From Bubalus kerabau (taxonomy: Eukaryota; Chordata; Mammalia; Artiodactyla; Bovidae): a stretch of DNA of 64,000 bases. Positions 24,111-34,674 of this stretch are shown here, piece by piece. A program made the position numbers and the translations under genes. The stretch covers positions 56,240,801-56,304,800 of the forward strand of contig NC_073629.1 in NCBI RefSeq assembly GCF_029407905.1, given 5' to 3'. Every line of letters starts with the position of its first letter. Positions within the stretch are counted from its first letter, which is position 1. The notes under the pieces were generated by a model. The model was given only the letters and a program-made list of their open reading frames with translations, was not told where the DNA came from and did not search any database.

Positions 24111-24675
24111 TAGATTCAATTACTAAAGGAACAACTCTGCCCACATTGTGACTTGAGATTGACAAATTGCAAGGTCTCCACTCATTTCTCACTGTGGAAG
24201 CTTGGCTTCAGGTAGTTCACTAAGCTCTAGGAGATGGAGTGGTATAGAAAGGGCTCAAGGATTAAAACACTCGATCCAGGAGATATCATTCTTTCATTAG
24301 CCTGTGTGTGCTGGAGTTTCATCCTAAAGCCTTATGTACTGAAGATTTATTATAGAAAAATAAACAGACAAATCAGAACCTAAGAAAACATGCTTGATTC
24401 ACACCAATCCTTTCAGGATTTCCCAGGCCTGATCAGATGGGCAAGTCCAGAAGCATGAGTCTCCATGACTGCCTTCAATTTCCCCACGGTCCAAGGCTAA
24501 CACTGTCCTCTGCCTTTGTTTCTGCTCTTGGCAGGAAGTCATTTTCTCCTGGTTAGACTTAGTTGGACTTCAACCCAAACAAGGATAGGACACAGAGCTA
24601 TGTTCTCCCACTTTCCTGAGCCAGTTCTTTGGGGGAATATTTGTGTTCAGTGATATAATGGTGTAATACAAGGCT
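24111..24675. other. Unique sequence without recognised genes
   Basis: No repeat or exon is recognised. Confidence 0.45.
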
Positions 24676-24686
24676 TATAGAATATT

Positions 24687-24885
24687 TGTTGTTTGTTTAA
24701 TTGCTTAGTCGAGTCCAGCTCTTTTGGAGACCCCAGGGCCTGTAGCTGACCAGACTCCTCCATGGGATTTCCCAGGCAAGAATACTGGAGTGGGTTGCCA
24801 TTTCCTCCTCTAGTGGATCTTCCTGACTCAGGGATCAAACCCACGCCTCTTGTATTGGCAGGTAGATTCTTTACCACCAAGGCAC
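24687..24885 (-). mobile_element. Bov-tA SINE, antisense
   Basis: The reversed tail GTTTAATTGCTTAGTCGAGT is followed by TACTGGAGTGGGTTGCCATT and a reversed head (GATTCTTTACCACCAAGGCA). It is moderately diverged. Confidence 0.9.
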
Positions 24886-24934
24886 ATAGTATTTAATGAG
24901 TAATGCAATTTTGAAATCCTTTAAAGTTAATTTT

Positions 24935-25149
24935 GGGCTTCCCTGATGGCTCAAACAGCAAAGAATCTGCCTGCAGTGCAGGAGACCTGGGTTCAATCCT
25001 GGGTTGGGAAGATCCCTAGGAGGAGGGCATGGCAACCCATTCCAGTATTCTTGCCTGGGGAATCCCATGGACAGAGGAGCCTGGTGGGCTACCGTCCATG
25101 GGGTCACAGAGAATTGGACACGACTGAGTGACTAAGTACAACACAGCAC
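24935..25149 (+). mobile_element. Bov-tA SINE
   Basis: Complete sense copy from GGGCTTCCCTGATGGCTCAA through GACACGACTGAGTGACTAAG to an ACA-rich end. A 12-bp target duplication with one mismatch flanks it (AAAGTTAATTTT at 24923-24934, AAAATTAATTTT at 25150-25161). Confidence 0.93.
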
Positions 25150-25204
25150 AAAATTAATTTTAAGGCAACAAAAAAGAAGTATATTTTTATTCAAATTTTT
25201 ACTC

Positions 25205-25312
25205 AAATACATATATTTATGTATCTATGTAATATGTATATACATGTGTGCATGTGTTTGTGTGTATCTGTATCCATGGGTATGCATGTATATATGCATG
25301 CATACATGCCTC
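25205..25312. repeat. Imperfect (TATG)n/(CATA)n low-complexity repeat
   Basis: Alternating pyrimidine-purine sequence of ATGT, GTAT and GCATGCATAC units. The open frame across it (25219-25440) is a composition artefact. Confidence 0.75.
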
Positions 25313-27880
25313 ATCCTGAATTTGAATGGCCTGTAAATAATTATAGCAATAAACACTCTCTTCTTAGAACAGGTGCATGTGCTTTTAGAGAAACATATGA
25401 AAACCTATTGAAATTATTCAGTTTTAAACTTGGAATTTAAAATGTGAGCTTTCTTTCAACAGACAGCATACGACTAAGTATATTCACTTTAACACATAAA
25501 ACCTTCCAGATTATCTAAATAAGTGATTAATTTCTCGAAGTTTCAGATTCAAAAATAAAATGTTATTTGTATATAAAGTGAATTTTTTTCCTTTTGAATG
25601 AAGAATTTCCATGTCAGGTAATCTTTATGGTTCATGATTTGAAATGTGAGGGCCCAGGAACATTTTTGTCTCGTGGCGTTAGTGTGTTGAGAATGTAGTT
25701 TATTAATCCATGTGCAGTTAGGTAGGACTATGCTCTCTTCCAAAGTGAGCCGGGGAGCATTCTATGACTGGCCAGCATTCTATGGTTGCATTTTCTCTGA
25801 TTTTGCAGAGTATTCTAATCTTCTCCAGATGAGTGGAATTGCAGCCCTTTTAAATTGATAGCCAAAGACAAACACCACACTGTCCAGCAGATCAAATGCC
25901 ACTTTATTCCTCTGTCCACATTCCTGATAGGATGTGCAAAACATCAGGAGGTTCTCCTGAGAAGACTTTCTGAGCTTTATAATATTAAGACTGACATTTT
26001 CAAAGTGAACTAGTATGCCATAAGCCTTTTTGCCCCCCTGAAAATCTTAATAAGCTTTTCTCACCAAAAATAATTATAAAGAAAGACAATTTTGCCTACT
26101 ATCTACCAACTAATTTCAGAGTGTGGTTCTATGATTTATGCTGTTTTCTAAAGTTATCACAGGAATTTTGGAAGTCTTTTATTTGCCTCTTTAAATCTCA
26201 CTTTCTCAGCTTTGAATCCTCCAGGTAACCATTACTGGATTTTTGGTTAATCTTTTTTTTTTTTTTTGCCAATTTTTAACATTATATAAATGACATATGC
26301 TCTATTTATTCCTCTGTGTTTTAATTATTTCCTGAAGTGTTATGCTCTTGAGATTTATCCATTATTATACATTCTTTTTTTTTAATGGAAGAAGACCAAA
26401 AACCTAAGTTAAACGGTCATTTCTCTGTTACATTTTTAAGAAGATCTCATCAAGTTTTTAGTTGCTTGGTCACTTATTGCTCTCAAGTTATGCATGCTGT
26501 GGTTTATTTGAATTTTATGAAAGCCACTATTATTCACCCATGATTAGTTGAGAGGCATTCAAGGGCCACCACTATCAACCACAAACAAAAAATATCTCAA
26601 AAAATTCTGTGTGTACTTATAATTCAAGTATGTTTCCCTTGACAGATTAGTTTAAAAACTGGGTAAATGTTTTTGAAAGTATTTACAAAAAGTGGAGGTT
26701 GTGAAAGAATGGACCAATAGTGTTTGTAGTCATATATGCTAACAAGAAAAAAAACTTATTTTTTACAAGTTTGGAAGCCTAAACTGTCCCGGTTCTGATG
26801 AACTGGTCCTTAACAGTTATGAATGGTGGACTAGTTGTGTTAAAGCAGTGAGGGAGCTAATAGCAGGTTTGAAACTCGGTTTGAATAAATCATCAACCAA
26901 ACACACAATAGTGCTGAAGAACAGGCCATATCCTGTGCAGCTATGTGCTCTTAGTTGCCTGGAGACCATGAATCCTGGGCATTGCAGAAATATTAGAAAT
27001 ATTTTTTGTCACCTTAAGTTTCCTTAGCTCTTTAAGATACAGAACATATTTAAATGTTAAATATATTTAGTGTAAAGTTCAATATATATTTTTCTTAAAC
27101 TAACACTGCCACTATTACACATAAAGTGTTCATGATTATATGTAAGGTGTTCAACAGCTTTAAAATTAGGGTCTATATTTGAAATCTTAAATGGAATTGA
27201 CCTTTCGTATCACTTTTGAATAAGTGCAACACAACTACTGTGCTACCTTCTAGAATCCTTTCAGTGATTGTAGAATTCCTTCAATATGGTATCATTAAAC
27301 TTGTAGGAGGTAGAAACCATTACAAAAAGCCCATTCAAATTTGGTTAAAACTCTTATGAAAATGATTTATTTAATTTATATGTATAAATAATATAACCAA
27401 AATGCAGGAAAAAAGTTACTAAAACATAATTCTGTACTAAATTAATACAGTGTTTTCATTTTGCCTCTCTTATTATGACAGTTGAATTATATATGCTGTA
27501 CTAAATGGATGTCTGGTATAAAGAGCAAAGATCAAGAAATGAGTGTTTAGGACAGTAAATTATATGTTAAAAATCTATAAATAGCTTAATAAATATATTC
27601 CCTCATGTAAAAAGCAGAAAATTGCAGGCTACAAAGTAGGTTATCCAAATGGTGCTGTTTTGAAATCACCTTAGGAACAGTATACATTGTCTCATCGAGT
27701 TTAAAACTTCTGCATATAAAACTTCAGTTTTATAAAACTGGCTATTTTTGAAATGCTTTTATTTATTTTTTTCTTATGTCTCATTTCATCCTTGAAATTA
27801 TTTAAAGTGACATAAATATCTTATTTGGTTCAGGAGGGCAGAATTCATAGTTGAGATAATCAGAGAAGAGAGAAAATAAG
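25313..27880. other. AT-rich unique sequence, no genes recognised
   Basis: About 2.6 kb with T-runs near 26251-26267 and 26376-26384. I see no young repeat, no exon and no RNA gene. Confidence 0.5.
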
Positions 27881-27884
27881 AGTT

Positions 27885-28080
27885 TTCTTATTTTCGGCAG
27901 GCTCCAAGCCACAGTCCCTGGGATTGTCCATGAGATTGTGCATGGTATTCTTCAGGTACTGGAGTGGGTCGCTGTGCCCTCCTCCATAAGTTCTTCCCGG
28001 CCCAGGGATTGAACCCATATCTGCTGCAACTCCTGCATCATCAGGTGGATTCTTTGCCACTGAGCCACTTGGGAAGACCT
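27885..28080 (-). mobile_element. Bov-tA-like SINE, antisense, degraded
   Basis: TACTGGAGTGGGTCGCTGTG, GGGATTGAACCCATATCTGC and GATTCTTTGCCACTGAGCCA are a reversed Bov-tA body and head. The BovB-derived tail side (27885-27945) is badly scrambled. Confidence 0.8.
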
Positions 28081-28085
28081 AGCTA

Positions 28086-29089
28086 CTCTATATACTCCTT
28101 ATTTTTGACAGCAACAGTGATGTTCAGGAAACTATGCCAGGACAACAAAGATGAAACAGATAAGAAAACTGCCCTCAGAAAAATTGTTGCTTTAGAAGAC
28201 AATGCATGTACTCACTCAAGTAAATAACACTATTATGTAAAAGTTAATAATGAAGTTGGAGATGTTTAGAACACAATATTCATGTTGGATTATCCAACAG
28301 AGGAACTCTGTAACATCAAAGTCTTATTTTGGGGGAGATTCCTTAGAAGTAGGGGTGGAAATGGCCATATTAGCTTTTTTAGAGAAACGCTTCTAGAAGT
28401 CCCCTGAGGAGGAAAGTTAAATTTTAGACAAGAAAGGGATTGTTTATTCATTCTAAAGTTGTAAAATCTAATTTTCTGAAATGATTTGCAGGCCAGGAGA
28501 GAGAATTCTCCTGAAAGGAGAACAACAGTAAAGCCAGGCATGGGAACCATAGCAGGTACTGTGTATGTATTCTTTGCAGGAAAGGAAGCCCACAGATCAT
28601 CTCTTCTGCCTTTATGTCTTGTTAGGAGAGAAGTCAGACAGCTTCTAGGCCAGTAGAGTGGGGTTACTGGTGTATTTGGAACATTGGTAAACTTCGTAAT
28701 TATTTCTGAAGTCTGGTTTTCTTGTGGCCAATGGAGCAGAATGATTCAACAATTCTAGTTTCACAGGGGTACAGAGAATGGAGACATGAATCCTTCTGGA
28801 AGATACGTTTATTTTTATCCCAATATACAAATAGTTGTTTGCAAGTTATTTGTCCTATGTTTTCATGCTAAATTATGAGCTCTTTAAGGGAGTAGCCATA
28901 CTATCATAAAGGATGGTTTTAATTGTTAGTTATAAAATAACCCAATGCAACTCTCTTAAACCACAAATAATTTATTAGCTTACACAAGAAGTTCTGAGGT
29001 TGGGTGGCCCTAAGATTGGTTATTTCAGTGGTTCAATGATGTCATCAAGGATGCAGTTTTTTCTAACTTCCCCCAATGTCTTTCTCATC
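28086..29089. other. Unique sequence, possible L2 traces
   Basis: A phrase resembling an L2 3' end (TGAGCTCTTTAAGGGAGTAG, near 28876) occurs. Nothing else is recognised. Confidence 0.35.
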
Positions 29090-29740
29090 AAGTCAGTTTC
29101 CTTCACGGTTGAATGAACTGTGCTAAGAGGAACAGATTCCAGGCAGTGAATGACATGAACAAAGATGCAGAGTCTGAAGACCACAGAGCAATGTAGGAAA
29201 CAAGAAATTTTTTTATTTGACTGAAATATAGTAATTAATGGGGGCTTATATTGAAAAAGGTATGTCCAGGCATTGTAGGGCCCTGAATATGAAACTAAGG
29301 AGTTTAGATTTAACTCTGCAGACTATTCAGAACCATGGGTACATTTTAGCTAGGGCACTGATAGAACCAGGAAAGGGCTACAAGAATATGAATCCAGCCT
29401 CTCAGCAGGATGGGCTGGAGAGTAGACGGCTTAGAGGTGGCCTAAATCAGAATGAAGCCTAAAGCAATAGCTCAAACAAGTAGAAATCAAGGTCTGAAAT
29501 AGGGTAAAGGATGTTAGATAACCTCACTGAGTCAATGGACTTGAGTTTGAGCAAACTCTGGAAGATAGTGAAGGCTGGCGTGCTGCAGTCCATGGGGTTG
29601 CAAAGAGTCAAACATGACTAAGTGACTGAACAAGATGATCGGATAAGGTCACTAAAAATATGGATACAAGAGCTAGTGCAGAGGCAGAATTGACAGGATT
29701 TGTCCACTGACTGGGTGGGGAAGGGGAGGTGAGGTGTCAA
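29090..29740 (+). mobile_element. Old interspersed repeat, second copy, interrupted by BovB
   Basis: GGGCCCTGAATATGAAACTAAGG and GAATTGACAGGATTTGTCCA belong to the same unnamed ancient family as 19514-19940 and 50620-50900. The BovB fragment 29523-29632 sits inside it. The 74-codon frame at 29238-29462 is part of the repeat. Confidence 0.45.
29523..29632 (+). mobile_element. BovB 3' end, short fragment
   Basis: TCACTGAGTCAATGGACTTG through CATGACTAAGTGACTGAACA is the terminal part of BovB, sense, with an internal deletion after GTGAAGG relative to other copies. Confidence 0.85.
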
Positions 29741-29867
29741 AACACATAAGACATATCATTAATGCAAATAGGAAACACAAGGAAGGGGATGGGAAACATT
29801 TTATGGCTTATCCTCTATACCAGGCACAGGCATTTTGCAACAGTGCAAGGATTCACTTCCAGGACGT

Positions 29868-29945
29868 ATCCATGAGGGAGGCTTATTATCCCATTCTACC
29901 AATGGGGAAACTGAGGCTAAGGGAGAGGTTTAAGAAATAATATCA
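29868..29945 (-). mobile_element. MIR fragment, antisense
   Basis: TTATCCCATTCTACCAATGG and GGAAACTGAGGCTAAGGGAG are a reversed MIR core. Confidence 0.65.
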
Positions 29946-29949
29946 TATA

Positions 29950-30173
29950 AGAAATGAATCGCCAGTCCAGGTTCGATGCAGGATACAAGATGCTTGGGGC
30001 TGGTGTGACCCAGAGGCAGGGAGGTGGGAGGGGGGTTCAGGATGGAGAACATGTGTACACCCGTGGAGGATTCATGTTGATGCAGGGCAAAACCAATACA
30101 ATATTTTAAAGTAATTAACCTCCAATTAAAATAAATAAATTTAAATTAAAACAAACAAACAGAAAAAAGTAAA
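29950..30173 (+). mobile_element. L1 3' end, older subfamily, 5'-truncated
   Basis: ATCGCCAGTCCAGGTTCGAT, the G-rich tract GGGAGGTGGGAGGGGGGTTC and the A-rich end align with the 3'UTR of the full-length L1 (46070-46262), with clear divergence (GCAGGGCAAAACCAATACAA and a different A-rich tail). It is an older subfamily than the copies at 14105 and 56697. Confidence 0.85.
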
Positions 30174-30777
30174 ACTTTATTTCAAGGTTGGATTTCTCTC
30201 TAATTTTAGTGACTCAGAATATATCAAACCAGATATTAATGCTCAAGTCAGTTATTACATTTTATAGATAGCCTTTTGTTTCTAGTACATAAGGAATGAA
30301 TAAATCAACCAAATCAACATGCTACATTTATTTACCAAGGTTATGTTTTTACTACTTTTCAGAAATGTATTATGTGGCACTGTTGCCTAATATAATCTGA
30401 GAATATTGTTTCCCTCTGTGTTTTCTGATATAATCTGGAAAAATAAAAACCAGAAGCAAACGTAAAAAAAAAAAAAGAAAAGAAATGTTCTTGTGCTTAA
30501 GCAGTTAGCAAATGGAATTGTTAAGCTTTAAACTGGTTCTTCCTAATTTCAAAGTTCATGCTTTATCATTTCTATCTTCTAAAATGCAAGGAGACACTCA
30601 TTTATTTTTATTGTTTTTCTTGAGGCCTCAGTGGCCTGGAGAATGTTCTCTTAAACGACATGCAAGGGTACCCAACCTCTGACTTTGACTTGCTTTTGCA
30701 GTTTCATTTTCCATTACATGTCTTACTTCTTCACCCAATAATGATTATTATTTGGAATTTCATAAGGACACCAAATT
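30174..30777. other. Unique sequence without recognised genes
   Basis: Contains an A-run at 30463-30476. No repeat family or exon is recognised. Confidence 0.45.
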
Positions 30778-30872
30778 TCATCCTTCCTCCCTCCTTCCCT
30801 CCCTCCCTATTTCTTTCTTTCCTTCTTCCTTCCTTCTTTTCTTTCTTTCTCTCTCTTTCTCTCCTTCTTGTT
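30778..30872. repeat. Polypyrimidine (CCTT/CTTT)n tract
   Basis: Almost pure C/T over about 95 bases on the + strand. The Phe/Leu/Ser-rich frames across it (30660-30982) are caused by this composition. Confidence 0.88.
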
Positions 30873-31264
30873 ACCTGCTTTCTTATCCTAGAATGCATTT
30901 CCTCAACTCTCATTCCTCTGGGAATTACCTATCTAATTCTTCCATCACTCTTTTTCTGATTATTCATTTTTATTCACTTTGAATTCCCAAGTACTTTATT
31001 TGTGATTACTTTAGTAACACCTGATCACATCTTCCCCACAAAGCTGTCAGAGCCTTAAGGGTAGATAGTGGTTTCATCAGCCCTTATATTCAATGAAGAA
31101 TGTCTTCCAAGACCATATGTTTACAGGAAGTGAGGGATGGAGAAAGAAAGGAAAGGGAAAAAAGAAATACAAGAGAAAATAGAAGAAGGATACAGAAAAG
31201 TGAAAAGTAACTTGAAAGTTACTTTCAATTATATTTGTAAAGTATTCTTTCTTCTTCTTTTTTT

Positions 31265-32491
31265 GTTCTCTCTTTAAGTATAGGTGATTTACAGTGTTGT
31301 GTTAATTTCTGTTGTACAGCAGAGTGACTTAGTTATGAATATAGCTACACATACTTTTTTCATAATCTTTTCCATTATGGTTTATTCCAGGACACTGGAT
31401 ATAGTTCCCTGTGCTATATAGTAGGACTTTGTTGTGAATCCATTCTATTTTTAAAATTTATTTAATTTTAGGAACATTGTTTTACAATTTTGTGTTGGTT
31501 TCCACTGTACAAGAGCGTAAATCAGTCATAATTATACATATATCACCTCTGTCTTGAACTTCCCTCCCCTCCCTCGGCCCACCCCTCTAGATCATCACAG
31601 AGTGCCAGGCTGGGCTCCCTGTGTCATACAGCAACTTCTCAGCAGCTATCTATTTTACACATGGTAGTGTATATATGTCTATGCTACTTTCTCTGTTCAT
31701 CCCACTCTTTTCTTCCCTCATTATCCACAAATCCATTCTCTACACCTTCATTTTCATTCTTTCCCTGAAAATAGGTTCATCAATACTATTTTTCTACATT
31801 CTCTACATTTGTGTTAATATACCATATTTATTTTTCTCTTTCTGACTTACTTCACTCTGTGTAACAGGCTCTAGGTTCATTCACCTCACTAGAACTGATT
31901 TAAATTTGTTCCTTTTTATGGCTGAGTAATGGTCTGTGTATATATGTGCCACATCTTCTTTATGTATTCATCTTTCAGTGGACATCTCGGTTGCTTTCAT
32001 GCGCTAGGTACTGCAGATAGTGGTGCTATGAACATTGGGGTATGTGTGTCTTTTTCATTTATGGTTTTCTTAGAGTATATGCTCAGTAGTGGGATTGCTA
32101 GGTTGTATGGTCACTTTCGGAGAAGGCAATGGCACTCCACTCCAGTACTCTTGCCTGGAAAATCCCTTGGACAGAGGAGCCTGATAGGCTGCAGTCCGTG
32201 GGGTTGCTAGAGTTTGACACGACTGAGCAACTTCATTTTCACTTTTCACTTTCATGCATTGGAGAAGGAAATGGCAACCTACTCCAGTGATCTTGCCTGG
32301 AGAATCCCAGGGATGGGGAGGCCTGATGGGCTGCCGTCCGTGGGGTCGCACAGAGTCGGACACGACTGAAGCAACTTAGCAGCAGCAGCAACATGGTCAC
32401 TTTATTCCTAGTTTTCCTTTTTTTAAGGGATCTCCATACTGTGCTCCACAGTGAATGTATCAATTTACATTCCCACCAAGAGTGCAATAGG
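31265..32491 (-). mobile_element. Old L1, 3' region and end of ORF2, antisense
   Basis: Read in reverse, 32404-32491 and 31800-32117 correspond to the end of L1 ORF2 (compare 45540-45860: the reversed phrases GATCTCCATACTGTGCTCCA and TATGCTCAGTAGTGGGATTG). 31265-31800 is an older 3'UTR with two similar blocks (GTGTTAATTTCTGTTGTACA and GTGTTGGTTTCCACTGTACA), suggesting either a duplicated 3'UTR or two adjacent copies. It is interrupted by the Bov-A2 at 32118-32392. Confidence 0.82.
32118..32392 (+). mobile_element. Bov-A2 SINE, complete, inserted in L1
   Basis: Sense dimer: first monomer, linker CACTTTTCACTTTCATGCAT, second monomer, AGCAGCAGCA tail. It is flanked by an exact 11-bp duplication ATGGTCACTTT at 32107-32117 and 32393-32403, which is L1 sequence. 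This shows it landed in the pre-existing antisense L1. Confidence 0.95.
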
Positions 32492-32749
32492 GTTCATTTA
32501 TTAAAGAATGGGAAATAATCTTAATGAAGAAAGACTCTTGTCACTATAGTAAGGAAATTTTAATAATAGGAAGTGGATTTATATTAGAATGTATTCCAGT
32601 ATGACTTAAGGAAAATGTAGTCAACATTTCAGAACTGAAAAAATCCTCGATCATCTTCTAGGACTATAGTAAAGAATAAAGCCAAAACATCATACAGAGT
32701 ATGTGTATACCAAATATTCCTAGAAAGTTTTGAAAGAATTGAAAATCTG

Positions 32750-32962
32750 TTTTTTTTAAGATTTTTTTTTGATGTGAACTATTTTTTAAAAGTATTAATT
32801 GAATTATTTACTATATATATATATATATTTTTTTTTTTTTCTGTTTTGAGTTTTATGGCCATAAGGCTTATGGAAACTTAGTTCCTTGACCAGAGATCGA
32901 ACCTGCTCCCTCTTCATTGGAAGGCAAAACCTTAACCACTGGACTACCAGAGAAGTCCTTGA
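32750..32962 (-). mobile_element. CHR/ART2-type tRNA-Glu SINE, antisense
   Basis: CTTAGTTCCTTGACCAGAGATCG, CCTTAACCACTGGACTACCA and GAGAAGTCC form the reversed tRNA-Glu-like head of an older cetartiodactyl SINE. AT-rich body sequence (TGATGTGAACTATTTTTTAA) and a TA run (32813-32828) lie before it. Confidence 0.7.
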
Positions 32963-32989
32963 TAATCTACTCTGAGGGATTCTTTCCCC

Positions 32990-33137
32990 CTCTGTGATTC
33001 ATACCACATCATGTTCAGCTTATTTCATGTATCTCTCTCCTTCACTAGGGGCAAGGGTGGGGCTGTATTAATCTTTGCTTTCTCAGAGCTCAGCACAATC
33101 CCTGGCACCTAAGCCCATAATCAACACTAAATGAAAT
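32990..33137 (+). mobile_element. L2 LINE 3' end fragment
   Basis: CACAATCCCTGGCACCTAAG followed by ATCAACACTAAATG fits the last part of an L2, strongly diverged. Confidence 0.5.
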
Positions 33138-33488
33138 TGTATGTACAGTACACAGCCATGACACAGACTAAGGGGGTTGCCAGTGCTGAACTGTATACAC
33201 AGAGAATTAAGCAGGTTGAAAAGTATCATAAGATTTAGCTTTTGTTTAGCCAATGACTTAAACAATATATCAATTAGTATATCATTAACTTGGGGGTTTT
33301 ATCTACTATTTTACTTTACTGAACACAGTACAAAAGAGGAAATAGGTGCATACAATGTGAATCCTGCCATCCAGGAGATTGTTCTCTGCAGTTAATCCTA
33401 GTGTGGGGAGATTTGACCAAATTACAAGAAATAAAAGCTATACTACACAAAACCATGGGCTTCCCATCATGGGTTTCCCAGGTGGCGC

Positions 33489-34674
33489 TCAGTTCAGTTC
33501 AGTTCAGTTACTCAGTCATGTCCGACTCTTTGTGACCCCATGGACTACAGCACGCCAGGCTCCCCTATCCATCACCAACTCTCAGAGCTTATTCAAACTC
33601 ATGTCCATCGAGTCAATGATGCCATCCAAACATCTCATCCTCTGTCCTCCCCATCTCCTCCCGCCTTGAATCTTTCCTAGCATCAGGGTTTTTTCCAATG
33701 AGTCAGTTCTTCACATCAGGTGGCCAAAGTACTGAAGCTTCAGCTTCAGCATCAGTCCTTCCAATGAATATTCAGGAGTGATTTCCTTTAGGATGGACTG
33801 GTTGGATCTCCTTGCAGCCCAAGGAACTCTCAAGAGTCTTCTGCAACACCACAGTTCAAAAGCATCAATTCTTCCATGCTCAGCTTTCTTAATAGCCCAT
33901 CTCTCACATCTCTACATGAATATTGGAAAAACCATAGCTTTGACTAGATGGATCTTTGTTGGCAAAGTAATGTCTCTGCTTTTTAAAATGCTGTCTAGGT
34001 TTGTCATAGCTTTTCTTCCAAGGAGCAAATGTCTTTTAATTTCATGACTGCAGTCACCATCTGCAGTGATTTTGGAGCCCCCCAAAATAAAGTCTGTCAC
34101 TGTTTCCACTGTTTCCCCATCTATTTGCTATGAAGTGATGGGACCAGATGCCATGATCTTAGTTTTCGGAATGTTGAGTTTAAGCCAACTTTTTCACTCT
34201 CCTCTTTCACTTTCATCAAGAGGCTCTTTAGTTCTTCGCTTTCTGCCATAAGGGTGGTGTCATCTGCATATCTGAGGTTATTGCTATGTCTCCTGGGAAT
34301 TTGGATTCCAGCTTGTGCTTCATCCAGCCCAGCATTTCACATGATGTACTCTGCATATAAGTTAAGTAAGTAGGGTGACAGTATATAGCCGTGACATATT
34401 CCTTTCCCTACTTGGAACCAGTCTGTTGTTCCACGTCCAGTTCTAACTGTTGCTTCCTGAACTGCATACAGATTTCTCAAGAGGCAGGTCAGGTAGTCTG
34501 ATATTTCCATCTCTTGAAGAATTTTCCAGAGTTTTTCATGGTCCACACAATTAAAGGCTTTGGCATAGTGAATAAAGCAGAAGTAGATATTTTTCTGGAA
34601 CTCTCTTCATTTTTCTATTATCCAACAGATGTTGGCAATTTGATCTCTGGTTCCTCTGCCTTTTCTAAATCTTC
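33489..34674 (-). mobile_element. BovB LINE, antisense, 5'-truncated
   Basis: The 3' end at 33489 starts with reversed GTTCA repeats. The copy extends through the reverse-transcriptase region and stops near 34674, at the reversed GGTTCCTCTGCCTTTTCTAA. About 1.19 kb is present. Coding remnants include MDHEKLWKILQEMEI (about 34500-34546) and METVTDFILGGSKI (near 34068-34109). The active-site box near 34255-34275 reads in reverse as LRYADDTTLM. Several stops and frameshifts make it inactive. Confidence 0.93.

Noticed and set aside
16565..25149. Regularly recurring repeats considered as a CRISPR-like or tandem array.
   Set aside because: They are dispersed SINEs in both orientations with irregular spacing in a mammalian genome.
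30660..30982. Leu/Phe/Ser-rich frames resembling a transmembrane peptide.
   Set aside because: They are produced by the polypyrimidine tract 30778-30872.
31265..32491. Endogenous retrovirus considered for the long antisense repeat.
   Set aside because: The sequence is collinear with the L1 ORF2 end and 3'UTR in reverse; no LTR pair, primer-binding site or gag/pol/env motif was seen anywhere in the window.
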